DNA of 56,538 bases, taken from assembly GCF_000231445.1 (NCBI RefSeq), contig NZ_AGFR01000005.1, forward strand, positions 1-56,538, written 5' to 3'. A program made the position numbers and the translations under genes. Of the stretch, positions 1 to 8,579 are shown piece after piece; the stretch's first letter is position 1, and the number at the start of each line of letters is the position of its first letter. Under the pieces are notes generated by a model, which made no database searches, was not told the origin of the DNA, and saw only the letters and a list, made by a program, of their open reading frames with translations. This stretch comes from Commensalibacter intestini A911 (GTDB lineage: Bacteria > Pseudomonadota > Alphaproteobacteria > Acetobacterales > Acetobacteraceae).

Positions 1-329
1 TTAACTACTGTCCCATCTTTGTTTTTACCAGCTCTTAACCAAGTTTGCGGAGCATCTAAACTTACAGGAAGCCAAACTTCATTCTTATCATTAGTACCAA
101 CAACACCATTAGCTTTATTAATACTATCTGTTGTTAAGAATTTAGATGTATCAATATTTAAATCGCTGTTATCTGTAATCTTTTGCTCTAATTCTGCAAC
201 TTTAGTTGTAGCAGTATCAGCAGAAGTTTTAATATCAATTAGAGGTGTTTTGGTGTTTCCCCCATCTGAACTAACATAACAATCTGTTAAGTTTAAATCT
301 TTAGGTGCATTTGTTTGGATATCAGCCAT
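1..329 (-). CDS. phage tail-associated protein, 5' part only
   Basis: The reading frame starts at an ATG at 329-327 after an AAAGGA ribosome binding site and stays open to the window edge, so only about 109 N-terminal residues are visible. The protein begins MADIQTNAPKDL and continues as a hydrophilic, Asn/Thr/Asp-rich stretch with a short helical part (TTKVAELEQKI). It follows the fibre gene in the same leftward late operon, where host-recognition and fibre-assembly genes usually lie. I infer a fibre or receptor-binding accessory protein from position and composition only; no family was recognised. Confidence 0.6.
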   Translation of the reverse strand, partial: MADIQTNAPKDLNLTDCYVSSDGGNTKTPLIDIKTSADTATTKVAELEQKITDNSDLNIDTSKFLTTDSINKANGVVGTNDKNEVWLPVSLDAPQTWLRAGKNKDGTVV

Positions 330-350
330 TTTTTTAAAATCCTTTATTTG

Positions 351-1040
351 TTAAGCAGCGCAAAGTAAGCCATTGTTGTTGATTGTTTTTGGAAAGAACA
401 CCGAGCCATTAGTCATCACAATATTTGAGTTTAATGATAGACCTTGTGGGAGTGTTTTCGTGCCAGTTAAATAGGCATCAGGGGCGATATAGATATTACC
501 ATTCAGCACAAAATCATCAGGTAATTTACCAATTTTTTCTGGTACCACCATATTACCGTTCTCTATATAAATACCCTCTGGAACGACATCTAATGATTTT
601 CCGTCAGTCGTTTTAAAGTTGAAGCCAGTGGGTGTTATTGATATATCTTCAATTCTTGCCCCTTCTTGACTATTCCCCAAAACAATAACCGTATTATTTC
701 CAACAGCCTCCATAATACCTGCTGGACGAATAGGAAGAACACTATTAAAGGTTCGTGTCTCACCAGCACTGGTAATAACTTTGAATGTGATGCCAACATT
801 TTGATAATTAGTACCTCCTGAAATCAAACATTGGAATGTTTGTTTATCAGTTGTAATATTACTTACATCTATATCGTCGGCTATTGATGTCCATGATACC
901 GACTTTATCGTCTGCTTTCCTATTCGTTTTTCCAAAGAAAATGCATAATACAAAGCTTCTTCTTGATCTTTACTTTGTAAAGTAATGACCTCTTTTTCCA
1001 GACTTCCTGCTTTAAGAACAATTATTGAGTCATTTTCCAT
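351..1040 (-). CDS. hypothetical phage tail/fibre protein with Ig-like N-terminal part
   Basis: This 229-residue protein has a beta-rich N-terminal half (about residues 1-105) ending in a segment resembling phage Ig-like modules (TFKVITSAGETRTFNSVLPI). The C-terminal part (about 165-229) has degenerate short repeats around the pattern LPDDFVLNGNIYI, seen in many phage-encoded repeat proteins. The start follows a GGAGAG-type binding site. The gene lies between a terminator-like hairpin at 1067-1098 and the next fibre-region gene, so it may be expressed separately from the main tail operon. Its role is inferred from position: a fibre or surface-exposed tail protein. Confidence 0.6.
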   Translation of the reverse strand: MENDSIIVLKAGSLEKEVITLQSKDQEEALYYAFSLEKRIGKQTIKSVSWTSIADDIDVSNITTDKQTFQCLISGGTNYQNVGITFKVITSAGETRTFNSVLPIRPAGIMEAVGNNTVIVLGNSQEGARIEDISITPTGFNFKTTDGKSLDVVPEGIYIENGNMVVPEKIGKLPDDFVLNGNIYIAPDAYLTGTKTLPQGLSLNSNIVMTNGSVFFPKTINNNGLLCAA

Positions 1041-1066
1041 ATATTCTCTCCTTGATAAAATTGCAT

Positions 1067-1098
1067 AAAAAAACCTCTACAGTGAAAACTGAGAGGTT
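1067..1098 (-). terminator. intrinsic terminator after the tail fibre gene
   Basis: Read leftward, AACCTCT (1098-1092) and AGAGGTT (1078-1072) form a stem with an inner CAGT/ACTG pairing, followed by a run of seven T. It lies 60 bases after the stop of the 415-residue fibre gene and is a good end for the long tail operon. Confidence 0.75.
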
Positions 1099-1157
1099 AT
1101 TGGATAGTTTTTATAATTAAGAAAAGGCGGATCGTGCACCAAAGTCTTTATTTTCAT

Positions 1158-2405
1158 TTATATAACCGCCGTAACAAAACATTCAACCAATCTTAATTCT
1201 GTTTGTTCATCTGGTTCAATAGGCCACCCTAGCCATCCATCTGATGGGTCTCGTGAGGCCTTAGCCATTCCGTTTTCAGTTGCCGTGATATGATCCTCCT
1301 TCGTTAATGGTCCTTCAACCCAAACAGGAATACGCCCAATCATTGCGATGCGAACATATTTATTAAAATCTTCAGTATCTTCTCTTTTACCATTCATCAC
1401 CGCATATGGATCTGTTGAGATTATGCCAAAAGCTCGCTTTGGATCCGTACACAACTCCACTTCAATACCTGGTTTCACCGATCTCATCATGACTTGACCT
1501 GGAATATAACCCTCTTGATCGGATTTATAGTTTTCAGATAAATCTGCAGGAGCCCCTTGAGTTGTCCCATAAACATATAAATCTGAATAGAGACTTACTC
1601 TGCGCGTATGTAAAACGGTTTTATTTGCTGTAGACGATAAATCATCGCCAGAAGTATGTTTTGCACGATCTACCGAGATCTGCATAACTTGCCGTGTATT
1701 AACTGGCTGTGTATCCGCATCATCAGTACCAGCATAAATTAAATTAAGTAATCCTTTGCGATATAATCCACCGTCGTCAGTATTTAATAACTGAGGAGAA
1801 AATCCCCATAAAGTTGTTGATGTGCCAATACCATTTGTTCCCCCAATACCTAGACCACCCGTATTAACACCACTTACATTTAAGTTTTTTGCGTTAAAAT
1901 CTTGTCCAGAACTTCCACTTATATTAGCCTTACCCGGTAACTCTTGACTAAAAATACGATTAATCGCATCTCCATAATTATCTAAACGACTGGTATGGGT
2001 AATGATTGTTCCTTCTGCAGCACTAAGGCGTTTATTAATATCATCAAGATCGCTTGGGCTGAGAATATATGTTTTTTGATCTTTACCATTTTCATTAACA
2101 ATGACATATACACCATTGCTATCTTTACCGACCTCCTTGATATTACCAAAGCGACTGATAATTTTTGTAATAACCTTAGCTAATTGCCCCCAATCATCTT
2201 TCTCAGGATTTAATCCACCTGCTTCAATCGCATTTACAATTTCATCCATTAAAGAGTTATAATGCGCTGCAGTTAAATAAGTCGCTGGAACACCTGTAGC
2301 TGGATCTCCATCCGTTGCATATTGTGGTGTGGGATCAATAACTTTTTTAGGTGCTCTATCCGCCTTTGCCAAAGGAACTGTATGATTTGAAATTAATCTA
2401 TCCAT
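1158..2405 (-). CDS. phage tail fibre protein
   Basis: The 415-residue protein has the N-terminal layout of Mu/P2-like tail fibre and collar proteins: a short entry segment, then a helical region with the sequence AGLNPEKDDWGQLAKVI or close to it (about residues 62-80), which attaches to the baseplate. A helical stretch (about 115-150) and a Gly/Ser/Asn-rich beta region follow, typical of a trimeric fibre shaft. It is the last gene before a terminator and follows the YmfQ/gp48-like gene, the normal order in Mu-type tails. It probably carries host-binding determinants in its C-terminal half. Confidence 0.8.
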   Translation of the reverse strand: MDRLISNHTVPLAKADRAPKKVIDPTPQYATDGDPATGVPATYLTAAHYNSLMDEIVNAIEAGGLNPEKDDWGQLAKVITKIISRFGNIKEVGKDSNGVYVIVNENGKDQKTYILSPSDLDDINKRLSAAEGTIITHTSRLDNYGDAINRIFSQELPGKANISGSSGQDFNAKNLNVSGVNTGGLGIGGTNGIGTSTTLWGFSPQLLNTDDGGLYRKGLLNLIYAGTDDADTQPVNTRQVMQISVDRAKHTSGDDLSSTANKTVLHTRRVSLYSDLYVYGTTQGAPADLSENYKSDQEGYIPGQVMMRSVKPGIEVELCTDPKRAFGIISTDPYAVMNGKREDTEDFNKYVRIAMIGRIPVWVEGPLTKEDHITATENGMAKASRDPSDGWLGWPIEPDEQTELRLVECFVTAVI

Positions 2406-2424
2406 TCTTTATTCTTTCTTAAAA

Positions 2425-2970
2425 TTATAACTCATCCGCAAATGGACCAAATAAAATATAAGTATGCACAGGTGCCATACGAGTAAAAATACAAGACAGA
2501 AACTGCAAATCTTGATCTGAACGAATACGCCATGTATGCGACCATTCTTCATAACCAAAAGGCCTATTAAAAGACGTTCCAAATCGAAACGGAGAATATT
2601 GATCTATGACAATATCAATCCCGAAATATTTCTTGGCATACGCAATATAAAAATCTGTTGAACTTTCAATGGAAGAAACCAAACGATCCACAACCAACAT
2701 CTGACGCGTTGCTATGTCTTCAACTGGCCCAACGCACAGATCAGGCAATCCAACTGTATTTTCCCACTCGGTGATCAACTCTGTAGCCGTTGATGGAAAA
2801 GCAACCTTTAGCAACTCAATCGCACGATCACTATTACGCACATAACTTTGAGCAATGATATTTGCCCAAAACCACACCATTCCGCCCTCTGCCCGTGACC
2901 ATATAGGCCCCATAGGCAACAGGTTAAGCAAGGCATTTCTAAAATCTTTACTAGTATAATTCGGGATCAT
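2425..2970 (-). CDS. Mu gp48/YmfQ-like tail protein (DUF2313 type)
   Basis: The 181-residue protein has the family opening: a helical segment ending LLNLLPMGPIWSR, a tryptophan-rich stretch, then a region ending in ITEWENTVGLPD. These are hallmarks of the YmfQ/gp48 family that completes Mu-type baseplates and links them to fibres. It overlaps the end of the baseplate J gene by four bases, indicating translational coupling. Length is as usual for the family. Assignment is from sequence pattern and conserved gene order (gp46, gp47, gp48, fibre). Confidence 0.85.
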   Translation of the reverse strand: MIPNYTSKDFRNALLNLLPMGPIWSRAEGGMVWFWANIIAQSYVRNSDRAIELLKVAFPSTATELITEWENTVGLPDLCVGPVEDIATRQMLVVDRLVSSIESSTDFYIAYAKKYFGIDIVIDQYSPFRFGTSFNRPFGYEEWSHTWRIRSDQDLQFLSCIFTRMAPVHTYILFGPFADEL

Positions 2971-4073
2971 GATTGAAAAGTAACCGTTCCTAGAGTAGGT
3001 AAATGCCCTTTACTTGATGGAATGATCGCCTCTGTTGGGTTGGCAATATGATATTGATTAATTGCTGTAATAGATCCAATCGCACGCTCCCAAGAACTAG
3101 GATAAAGAGAGGTTCCTGGTGCTGCTTCTCTTTGAAACATATCTTTTAACGCAGCTTTAATGGTTTCTTGATTTGCGATAGTATTATTCACACCTAAGTC
3201 TGAAATAACAAAATTAACAGGCTGGGCAATAGGAGAACATACAATAACCAAAGCCGTCACAGGTTGCTTTTTCCAAATAAAGTTCGCAACTGTTAATTGA
3301 TCGCCAGAGGCTACATTATAACGATATTCATCCGTTGCTGATCCATCTTCACCCACAGGAAAGCCATCATTAGACAGATTGGCCTCATCACACATAATCC
3401 AAACAATGACTGTCCCAATTCCAAAACCATTCCGTCCAACCCATGCTCTCGATACCTGAGAAACTGACTTTGCCCACAAAATATATTCTTGTTCTCGTCC
3501 AACCGACCCAGAAATACGATACGCCTCGATCACTCTGTTACGATAGGTTTCTTCATCCTCTAAATCTGCACCACCTGTAATAGGGGTTAATGCCGTCACT
3601 TTCGCATTTACACCCGCCAAAGCATTTCCTAAAGTCAAGCTAATTCCTTGCCCAGCATTACCGTCTGATCCTGTATCAACAGATTCAATCGTCGCTTGAT
3701 TATCAATACTATCTGCTAGTGTGACATAACTCCACGCATCTGGGCGTTTAATAATCGTTCCTTTAGGAACAATTACATTATCTACAGTAGTAAATTGCAC
3801 AATAGCCGTCGCTTTGGTTGGGGCTTTTTGATAAACATTCTTTAAAACTCCCCACCCTGCCAGATATTCTTGAGTTGCCGTCCATGGCACAGCTTGTTTG
3901 GCAATGTAATCTAAATAGGCAAAATGCTGCCACGTTAATCCAGCTTGAACCGTGCCAATCGTGCTAATTACAGAGTTCTGTAATGTTGTATCCACCCCTG
4001 GAATACCTGCATTCACAATATCTTGTTGAGTTTGTTCTTTTAACTCACTTAAACTTGGTGTTTTAAAAGACAT
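2967..4073 (-). CDS. baseplate J-like protein (Mu gp47 family)
   Basis: About 368 residues of a baseplate wedge protein. It opens with MSFKTPSLSELKEQ and contains the family signature around GGADLEDEETYRNRVIEAY in its middle. An upstream in-frame ATG at 4088 exists, but the ATG at 4073 has the better binding site (GGGAGGGGG) and shares its A with the stop of the gp46-like gene (TAATG), so 4073 is preferred. Wedge proteins of this family form the hexagonal ring of contractile tail baseplates. Order and overlaps with neighbours match Mu-type tails. Confidence 0.9.
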   Translation of the reverse strand: MSFKTPSLSELKEQTQQDIVNAGIPGVDTTLQNSVISTIGTVQAGLTWQHFAYLDYIAKQAVPWTATQEYLAGWGVLKNVYQKAPTKATAIVQFTTVDNVIVPKGTIIKRPDAWSYVTLADSIDNQATIESVDTGSDGNAGQGISLTLGNALAGVNAKVTALTPITGGADLEDEETYRNRVIEAYRISGSVGREQEYILWAKSVSQVSRAWVGRNGFGIGTVIVWIMCDEANLSNDGFPVGEDGSATDEYRYNVASGDQLTVANFIWKKQPVTALVIVCSPIAQPVNFVISDLGVNNTIANQETIKAALKDMFQREAAPGTSLYPSSWERAIGSITAINQYHIANPTEAIIPSSKGHLPTLGTVTFQS

Positions 4074-4555
4074 TATACCCCCTCCCATGCCCAGGAAAAT
4101 AAAAAGATTTTCGGACTATATTGCTTGGGTTCTGTCAAATAGATTGAAAATTGTAGCAAGCCAGATTGAACCCATTTAACATCTGCATTCATACTATCCA
4201 CCAAACCACTTTCAACCATCCAAGAAAGAGCCTCGTAAATCATGTCTTGAGCTGAGTCTATTATTGAATTTTTATCTGCTTTAACGGCACGTTTTAACTG
4301 CCAAAGACGAGACCCAATGGGTTCCGTGCGTAACATATCCCCCCACCATCCACGACGATCCCCATCCACTTTGCCAATAGCTGCGCTCTTTTCACTTTGT
4401 GAAGGCTCTAATGGTGCAACACGATCTGTAAACAACGATACCATCACCGAGCTGTAAATGGCGTGGTCAAGGGCAATGTCTCCATTTTCAATATGCCATT
4501 CACCCTGGCCTGTTTCATTACTCCAAACAATGCCAATATCTTTAATTTCTGTCAT
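4073..4555 (-). CDS. Mu gp46-like baseplate protein
   Basis: A 160-residue protein of the phage GP46 family (gpW/gp25-like inner baseplate). Visible family features are the early ENGDIALDHAIYSSVMVSLFTD-type segment, the GDRRGWWGDM motif (about residues 65-75) and a conserved helical region with a SRLWQL core. It overlaps the upstream gp45-like gene by four bases (ATGA) and the downstream gp47-like gene by one base, so the baseplate genes are translated as a coupled set. Confidence 0.9.
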   Translation of the reverse strand: MTEIKDIGIVWSNETGQGEWHIENGDIALDHAIYSSVMVSLFTDRVAPLEPSQSEKSAAIGKVDGDRRGWWGDMLRTEPIGSRLWQLKRAVKADKNSIIDSAQDMIYEALSWMVESGLVDSMNADVKWVQSGLLQFSIYLTEPKQYSPKIFLFSWAWEGV

Positions 4556-5088
4556 GTTGGTACGCCTGTTGGGCTGCCGTTATTTCCATTAGGATGTTCA
4601 TGCATTTTCAAGCTAATAGATCCTGCTTTGACATCACCAGAAGCAACCATACTGCTAGCATTCACATCACCCGTTGCGTCGATCTTACCATTCACTTGCA
4701 CATCACTATTAATAATGGTTTTCTTATCCTTAGGATTAATTTCAATGGATCCATCATTTTTTAAAAAGACCGAAGAGCCTGACATATGATAAATCGCCAC
4801 TTCTCCAGATTTGAGTGTTTTGATACGATATCGTTGATCGTTGGTGGCAATCACAACCCCTTTGTTACGATCCCCAGACTGAAAGCAAGCTACTGCATCT
4901 GCACCAGGAAGTGGACTGCTAGCAAAACCATATTGCTGCATTAAAGGAATTTGATCCCTCACTTCATTCCCTGCAAATGTCACTTGAACAGTCGGTGTAT
5001 TTTTCCCTGTAGATACACCATTGGTTAAACGACCAACCCCCAACGACATGTGGATCCGTGTGGCTGCTAAACGTGTATTATCTGCCAT
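4552..5088 (-). CDS. Mu gp45-like baseplate assembly protein V / spike
   Basis: A 178-residue protein with the gpV/gp45 layout: an OB-like N-terminal domain (about 1-95, with GADAVACFQSGDRNKGVVIAT-type strands) and a repetitive C-terminal beta-helix rich in Val, Asp, Gly and Ser (about 120-165) that forms the membrane-piercing spike. A terminal HEHPNG motif is compatible with metal coordination at the tip, as known for this family. It starts after GGAAAAATC. It is the first gene after the inserted DUF6414 unit, so its transcription must read through that unit or its terminator. Confidence 0.85.
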   Translation of the reverse strand: MADNTRLAATRIHMSLGVGRLTNGVSTGKNTPTVQVTFAGNEVRDQIPLMQQYGFASSPLPGADAVACFQSGDRNKGVVIATNDQRYRIKTLKSGEVAIYHMSGSSVFLKNDGSIEINPKDKKTIINSDVQVNGKIDATGDVNASSMVASGDVKAGSISLKMHEHPNGNNGSPTGVPT

Positions 5089-5099
5089 GATTTTTCCAA

Positions 5100-5124
5100 T
5101 AAAAAAACCACCTCAATGGGTGGC
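5100..5124 (-). terminator. intrinsic terminator closing the DUF6414-like accessory unit
   Basis: Read leftward, a CCACC/GGTGG stem with a six-base loop is followed by seven T. It lies 25 bases past the DUF6414-like stop and 12 bases before the next tail gene start. Confidence 0.75.
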
Positions 5125-5148
5125 TTTAAAACTAATAAATTAAATAAA

Positions 5149-5988
5149 CTACTTTGAAATCTCTCGATATATTAATAAAGGAGTAACCGACGCAACATTA
5201 TCTGGTCGCCCCATCGTTGAACGAATAGGAGGTATAATCTCTGTGAATAAATCCCATAAACCATTTCGACTAAACTCTATACTTTGATTAGAAACATCTT
5301 CATTTGGTTTAACATCTAATATTCCGATAATATTCCAAGCCCCCTTTAATGTTAATCCATATTTCATTAGAAGATCACTTGCCTGCCCAGTTAAAAACAT
5401 CTTATCCAAAGTAAACCAAATATTTTTTGTATTATTCACCAAATGCCCCTGCAAAGAAAAAGGCAGTGAAGCCATAACTTTAGAAAATAGCTGTTGTTCT
5501 TTTTTCTTTATAATACCGGCAGCCTGATATATCTCCGGTGAAATAAAAGACTCTTTAAATGACTCAAAATCAATTAAATGCACCTGACCACTTATTTCTA
5601 CAAATTGGCCAATATTAGCTTGTAAGATATCTTTTTCTAATAATTTTTTATTTTCCAGATAATTTAAAAAATTTACAGCATGTATCCATAATGGATCGTA
5701 GGTTCTTTCTAGGTTTAGTTCCTCCTTTTCATAAGGAGCAACCTTAAACCCGCCCTCTCCCCCGGCTTCAATAAGTTGAGATGTTTTCGCAACTACCTTA
5801 CCTTCCATAGTTTGTGTCATACCACTACCAGAAAGTTCAGATTACTTTACTTGTTGTAAATATCCTAACTCATTCATTTGTGATAAAAACGAAGCAATGC
5901 GTCTGGTATCATTATATAAAAAATCATAAAGATTATTCTCTTTCGATCTTAATTCCTCTACGGATACTTTCTCTTCGTTCTTTGACAC
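5149..5988 (-). pseudogene. DUF6414-like protein gene with an in-frame stop
   Basis: The frame can start at GTG 5988-5986, preceded by AAGGA. It encodes a segment reading YDFLYNDTRRIASFLSQ and then meets TAA at 5844-5842. The same frame continues without shift through SELSGSG to the ATG at 5820 and a further 223 residues. The two parts together resemble DUF6414-type proteins: the tyrosine/aspartate-rich opening, a glycine-rich linker (EAGGEGGFKV), and a later segment with VEISGQVHLIDFESF. The match is from memory and not searched. One C-to-T change (CAA to TAA) would explain the stop. A 223-residue product could still be made by reinitiation at 5820. The gene overlaps a small upstream ORF and has its own promoter and terminator. 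Function unknown. Confidence 0.6.
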
Positions 5989-6088
5989 GAGCTTCTATTT
6001 CCTTTTGTTTTTTAATAATATCTTTCTGATAAGAGTCGACTTCTTTAACTGTTTTTAAGAGCATTTTTTCAAATATATTTTTTTTCAT
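5933..6088 (-). CDS. small charged protein upstream of the DUF6414-like gene
   Basis: A 51-residue ORF begins at ATG 6088 after a strong AAAGGGAG site. It is very rich in Lys, Glu and Arg, and predicted largely helical (KKQKEIEARVKERRE). It overlaps the GTG start of the DUF6414-like frame by 56 bases in another frame, so the pair would be translationally coupled. No family was recognised. The promoter at 6121-6149 drives it directly. Confidence 0.5.
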   Translation of the reverse strand: MKKNIFEKMLLKTVKEVDSYQKDIIKKQKEIEARVKERRESIRRGIKIERE

Positions 6089-6120
6089 TGATATGCTCCC
6101 TTTCGCACAATATCATTGTT

Positions 6121-6149
6121 ATTATAAAACGATAAGAAATAATAGACAA
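6121..6149 (-). promoter_or_regulatory. sigma70-type promoter of the DUF6414-like unit
   Basis: On the minus strand, TTGTCT (6149-6144) and TATAAT (6126-6121) are separated by exactly 17 bases. The start point would fall about 25 bases before the small ORF. A perfect -10 box inside a phage tail operon is the expected sign of an independently expressed accessory gene. Confidence 0.7.
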
Positions 6150-6203
6150 ACTATATATTATAATATTGTTTTACTATATAAAAAAACAAGAAAACACAAA
6201 AAA

Positions 6204-7346
6204 CTATCCCCCTGCCATTGCCTGCACAACACCACTATTAGCTGCATTCAACACAATAGGCTGTGGCATAAAGGCTTCTCTGGGCATTAAGGTAATTTCT
6301 GCATGAGTGCCATCATTTCCAAATCTAAAGACTGTTTCAGAAATTAAGAGCGTATTGGCTGTATTCACTTTTAATGTTGGGAACGAAATTGGTGCCAATG
6401 TGTTGGGTGTCCATAGCTTTCCACTTTGATCACGCCAACTATCCGTAATCACTTGCACAGATTGAGACCTTCCAAACCTGCGATTGACCTCCCATTGTGC
6501 GCGTTGTTGTGCAACTTGATAGCCTGCATCCCCCATTTCTGCAGAAATCAATAATGGACGATACCGTTTTACCATTGGATCAACCGCTGGAGGCGCAGCA
6601 CTTAAATCTTTCATTTGCTGAGCAAGGTTATTGTCTTCACTGGGTAATACTTGTAAAGGAGCCATCGTTTGCAAGATCATATCAACAGAACTAAACCGCC
6701 CTGCCATAGACCGCCTGACGGAGACTTCTTCAACATTTTTCCCTTCAACAAATCCAGACGCAGCAACCTCTGAACCGACTTTACTGACAATAATATTGCC
6801 ATCTGTATCATCATAAAATAATAATGCTGCTGCACGGGTCATGCGTTCAATAATTTCATAGCCTGTCTCTGTTAAAATAACAGAGAATTGAGGAATGACC
6901 ACATCTTCAATAGATCCAACTGTTTTCACCCCAATGCCATAAGGCTTACATATCTCTTTAATCAGGCTAATAACTGGAATATTATTAAATTGATACGTCG
7001 AGAATTTTGCAGAACATTCGCACAAATCGGTTGTTTTCGATGTTCCTTGCACAGATAAAATATGCTCATTGGAACTTAACCTACGCGTCACCGTTAAAAT
7101 ATAACCGGTAATCACAGGTTCAGAACCAATACGGATGACACAAGCAGCTCCTTCTGGCAAAGCGCTGGCTTTGTCTGCTAGTTCTGTACATTCCAATTCA
7201 AAGGTTGAAGGCATGATCTCTATACCTCTACGAATAGAAACCCTGGTCCACCCATCCAAACGTTTTCCATTGACATCAATCGTTACCTTGTTTGTTTTTG
7301 CATTACTGGAGCCAAAGACACTGGATATCGCTGTATTGATACTCAT
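6204..7346 (-). CDS. Mu gp44-like baseplate hub protein (gpD type)
   Basis: This 380-residue protein belongs to the Mu gp44 (P) / late control D fold group that forms the central hub of contractile tail baseplates. Its opening contains KVTIDVNGKRLDGWTRVSIRRG, a typical first beta domain, and later sections carry the family's LIKEICKPYG and conserved tryptophan/asparagine regions. It overlaps the upstream gp43-like C-terminal gene by four bases (ATGA). Downstream, the conserved order gp44-gp45 is interrupted by the DUF6414-like insertion. Confidence 0.85.
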   Translation of the reverse strand: MSINTAISSVFGSSNAKTNKVTIDVNGKRLDGWTRVSIRRGIEIMPSTFELECTELADKASALPEGAACVIRIGSEPVITGYILTVTRRLSSNEHILSVQGTSKTTDLCECSAKFSTYQFNNIPVISLIKEICKPYGIGVKTVGSIEDVVIPQFSVILTETGYEIIERMTRAAALLFYDDTDGNIIVSKVGSEVAASGFVEGKNVEEVSVRRSMAGRFSSVDMILQTMAPLQVLPSEDNNLAQQMKDLSAAPPAVDPMVKRYRPLLISAEMGDAGYQVAQQRAQWEVNRRFGRSQSVQVITDSWRDQSGKLWTPNTLAPISFPTLKVNTANTLLISETVFRFGNDGTHAEITLMPREAFMPQPIVLNAANSGVVQAMAGG

Positions 7347-7906
7347 GAGCTTAATACCTCTAGCGTCGTTGGCATGAAAGCTGGATGTACTGGGTTGGCT
7401 CGTTTAATGAGTTCTGATGCTCTACTCCCATCCGTATAAAGTTGTTGTGCCAACTGTAAGGATGGCAAAGAAACACTGCGCGTAATCGTTCTTAAATGAG
7501 GCACTTCCCCAGCTGCATTGGCTAAACTTTCCAAGACTTTGACACGCAAAGAACGTAATGCACTAACCGTTTCCATATTTTTATCATCAGTTGCAATCAA
7601 AATTTCACTTTGAAGTAAACTAGAAACCTTGCGACGCACTTCCAATACTTCATCCCAACTATCAGCTTGCCAGTTGGCTATCGCCTTGCAAAGGCTGGCC
7701 ATTGCAGCTCTGCGACAAAGTGATGCCGTTGCTTTAATCAAGGTATTTTCTGCTTGTCCTAATGGCGCAACCGTTTCTGTAATGAATACTTGATATTCAC
7801 ATAATGGAAATAACAACGCCATTTGCGTTTTAGGATCATCAGAAAACCCCCGTAAAACCTCTGGTAAAGTTGTAATAGCACTTGCGAATTCTGTTGCTGT
7901 TGCCAT
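7343..7906 (-). CDS. C-terminal part of Mu gp43 / DNA circularisation-type protein
   Basis: A 187-residue, mostly helical protein that resembles the C-terminal half of the Mu gp43 (N) family. Typical pieces are the LPEVLRGFSDDP-like opening, an alanine-rich helical middle and an ending with LYTDGSRASELIKRANPVHPAFMP. It follows the N-terminal domain gene after one base (TAATATG), in a different frame. The two parts add up to about 410 residues, somewhat short for the usual single protein. It may be a stable gene fission or an old frameshift. Confidence 0.75.
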   Translation of the reverse strand: MATATEFASAITTLPEVLRGFSDDPKTQMALLFPLCEYQVFITETVAPLGQAENTLIKATASLCRRAAMASLCKAIANWQADSWDEVLEVRRKVSSLLQSEILIATDDKNMETVSALRSLRVKVLESLANAAGEVPHLRTITRSVSLPSLQLAQQLYTDGSRASELIKRANPVHPAFMPTTLEVLSS

Positions 7907-7907
7907 A

Positions 7908-8579
7908 TTAATAAACCCCGTTTACATCAAAATCTGGATCAATCAGTTTTACAGCTTTAGTTAAATTATCTCTATTGGTTGCAAGATTTAATAACGCATC
8001 ACTCATTTGAGAAGTAGCTACATTTCCCAAAGAAGCAATTGGAATAGTGCCCGTACCTTGTAAAATAGCCTGTCCACCCCAATCACTGGCAATCGATACC
8101 GCTGTATTCATCATGCCAAGATTTAAAGGCTGTACCGTATCACTTAAAAAATCCCCAATCGCCGTATCAGACAACGCGTCAGATAAATCACCAACTAACG
8201 TTCCTGTTAGCTCTGTAATAAAACCAGCAATAGGATTGCTATATTCAATACACTCAAAATTAATTTCTACTTTATTTTGGATATTATCAGGCTCTCTCCA
8301 TCCATAATTCGTAACAGAAACCTTTAACATTCCCAAAGTCGGATGAATTAAATTCCCTGGCCCTTCTTGTTCCACAGCATTAATTAACAATTGACGCTGC
8401 GTCAGATAGTCAGAACCTAATACAAACCCTTGGATATGATACCGCCGTTGAGAACGCCCTAAATCTTCAACCCAAACCGTATCTTTATTAGGATATTCAT
8501 GAATGGCGGTTTTACGTCCATTTTCGCCAGCATTGCTATTAACCCAAAAAGAAACTCCTCGAAATGATGCTTTTCTCAT
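7908..8579 (-). CDS. DNA circularisation N-terminal domain protein (Mu gp43-like)
   Basis: A 223-residue protein whose first 120 residues match the DNA_circ_N family: ASFRGVSFWV near the start, then GRKTAIHEYPNKD and VEDLGRSQRRYHIQGFVLG, and GPGNLIHPTLG. The name is historical; in contractile-tail phages the protein is a tail or baseplate component between tape measure and hub. It shares one base with the tape measure stop (TAATG). The remainder of the family's usual length is encoded by the next gene. Confidence 0.85.
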   Translation of the reverse strand: MRKASFRGVSFWVNSNAGENGRKTAIHEYPNKDTVWVEDLGRSQRRYHIQGFVLGSDYLTQRQLLINAVEQEGPGNLIHPTLGMLKVSVTNYGWREPDNIQNKVEINFECIEYSNPIAGFITELTGTLVGDLSDALSDTAIGDFLSDTVQPLNLGMMNTAVSIASDWGGQAILQGTGTIPIASLGNVATSQMSDALLNLATNRDNLTKAVKLIDPDFDVNGVY

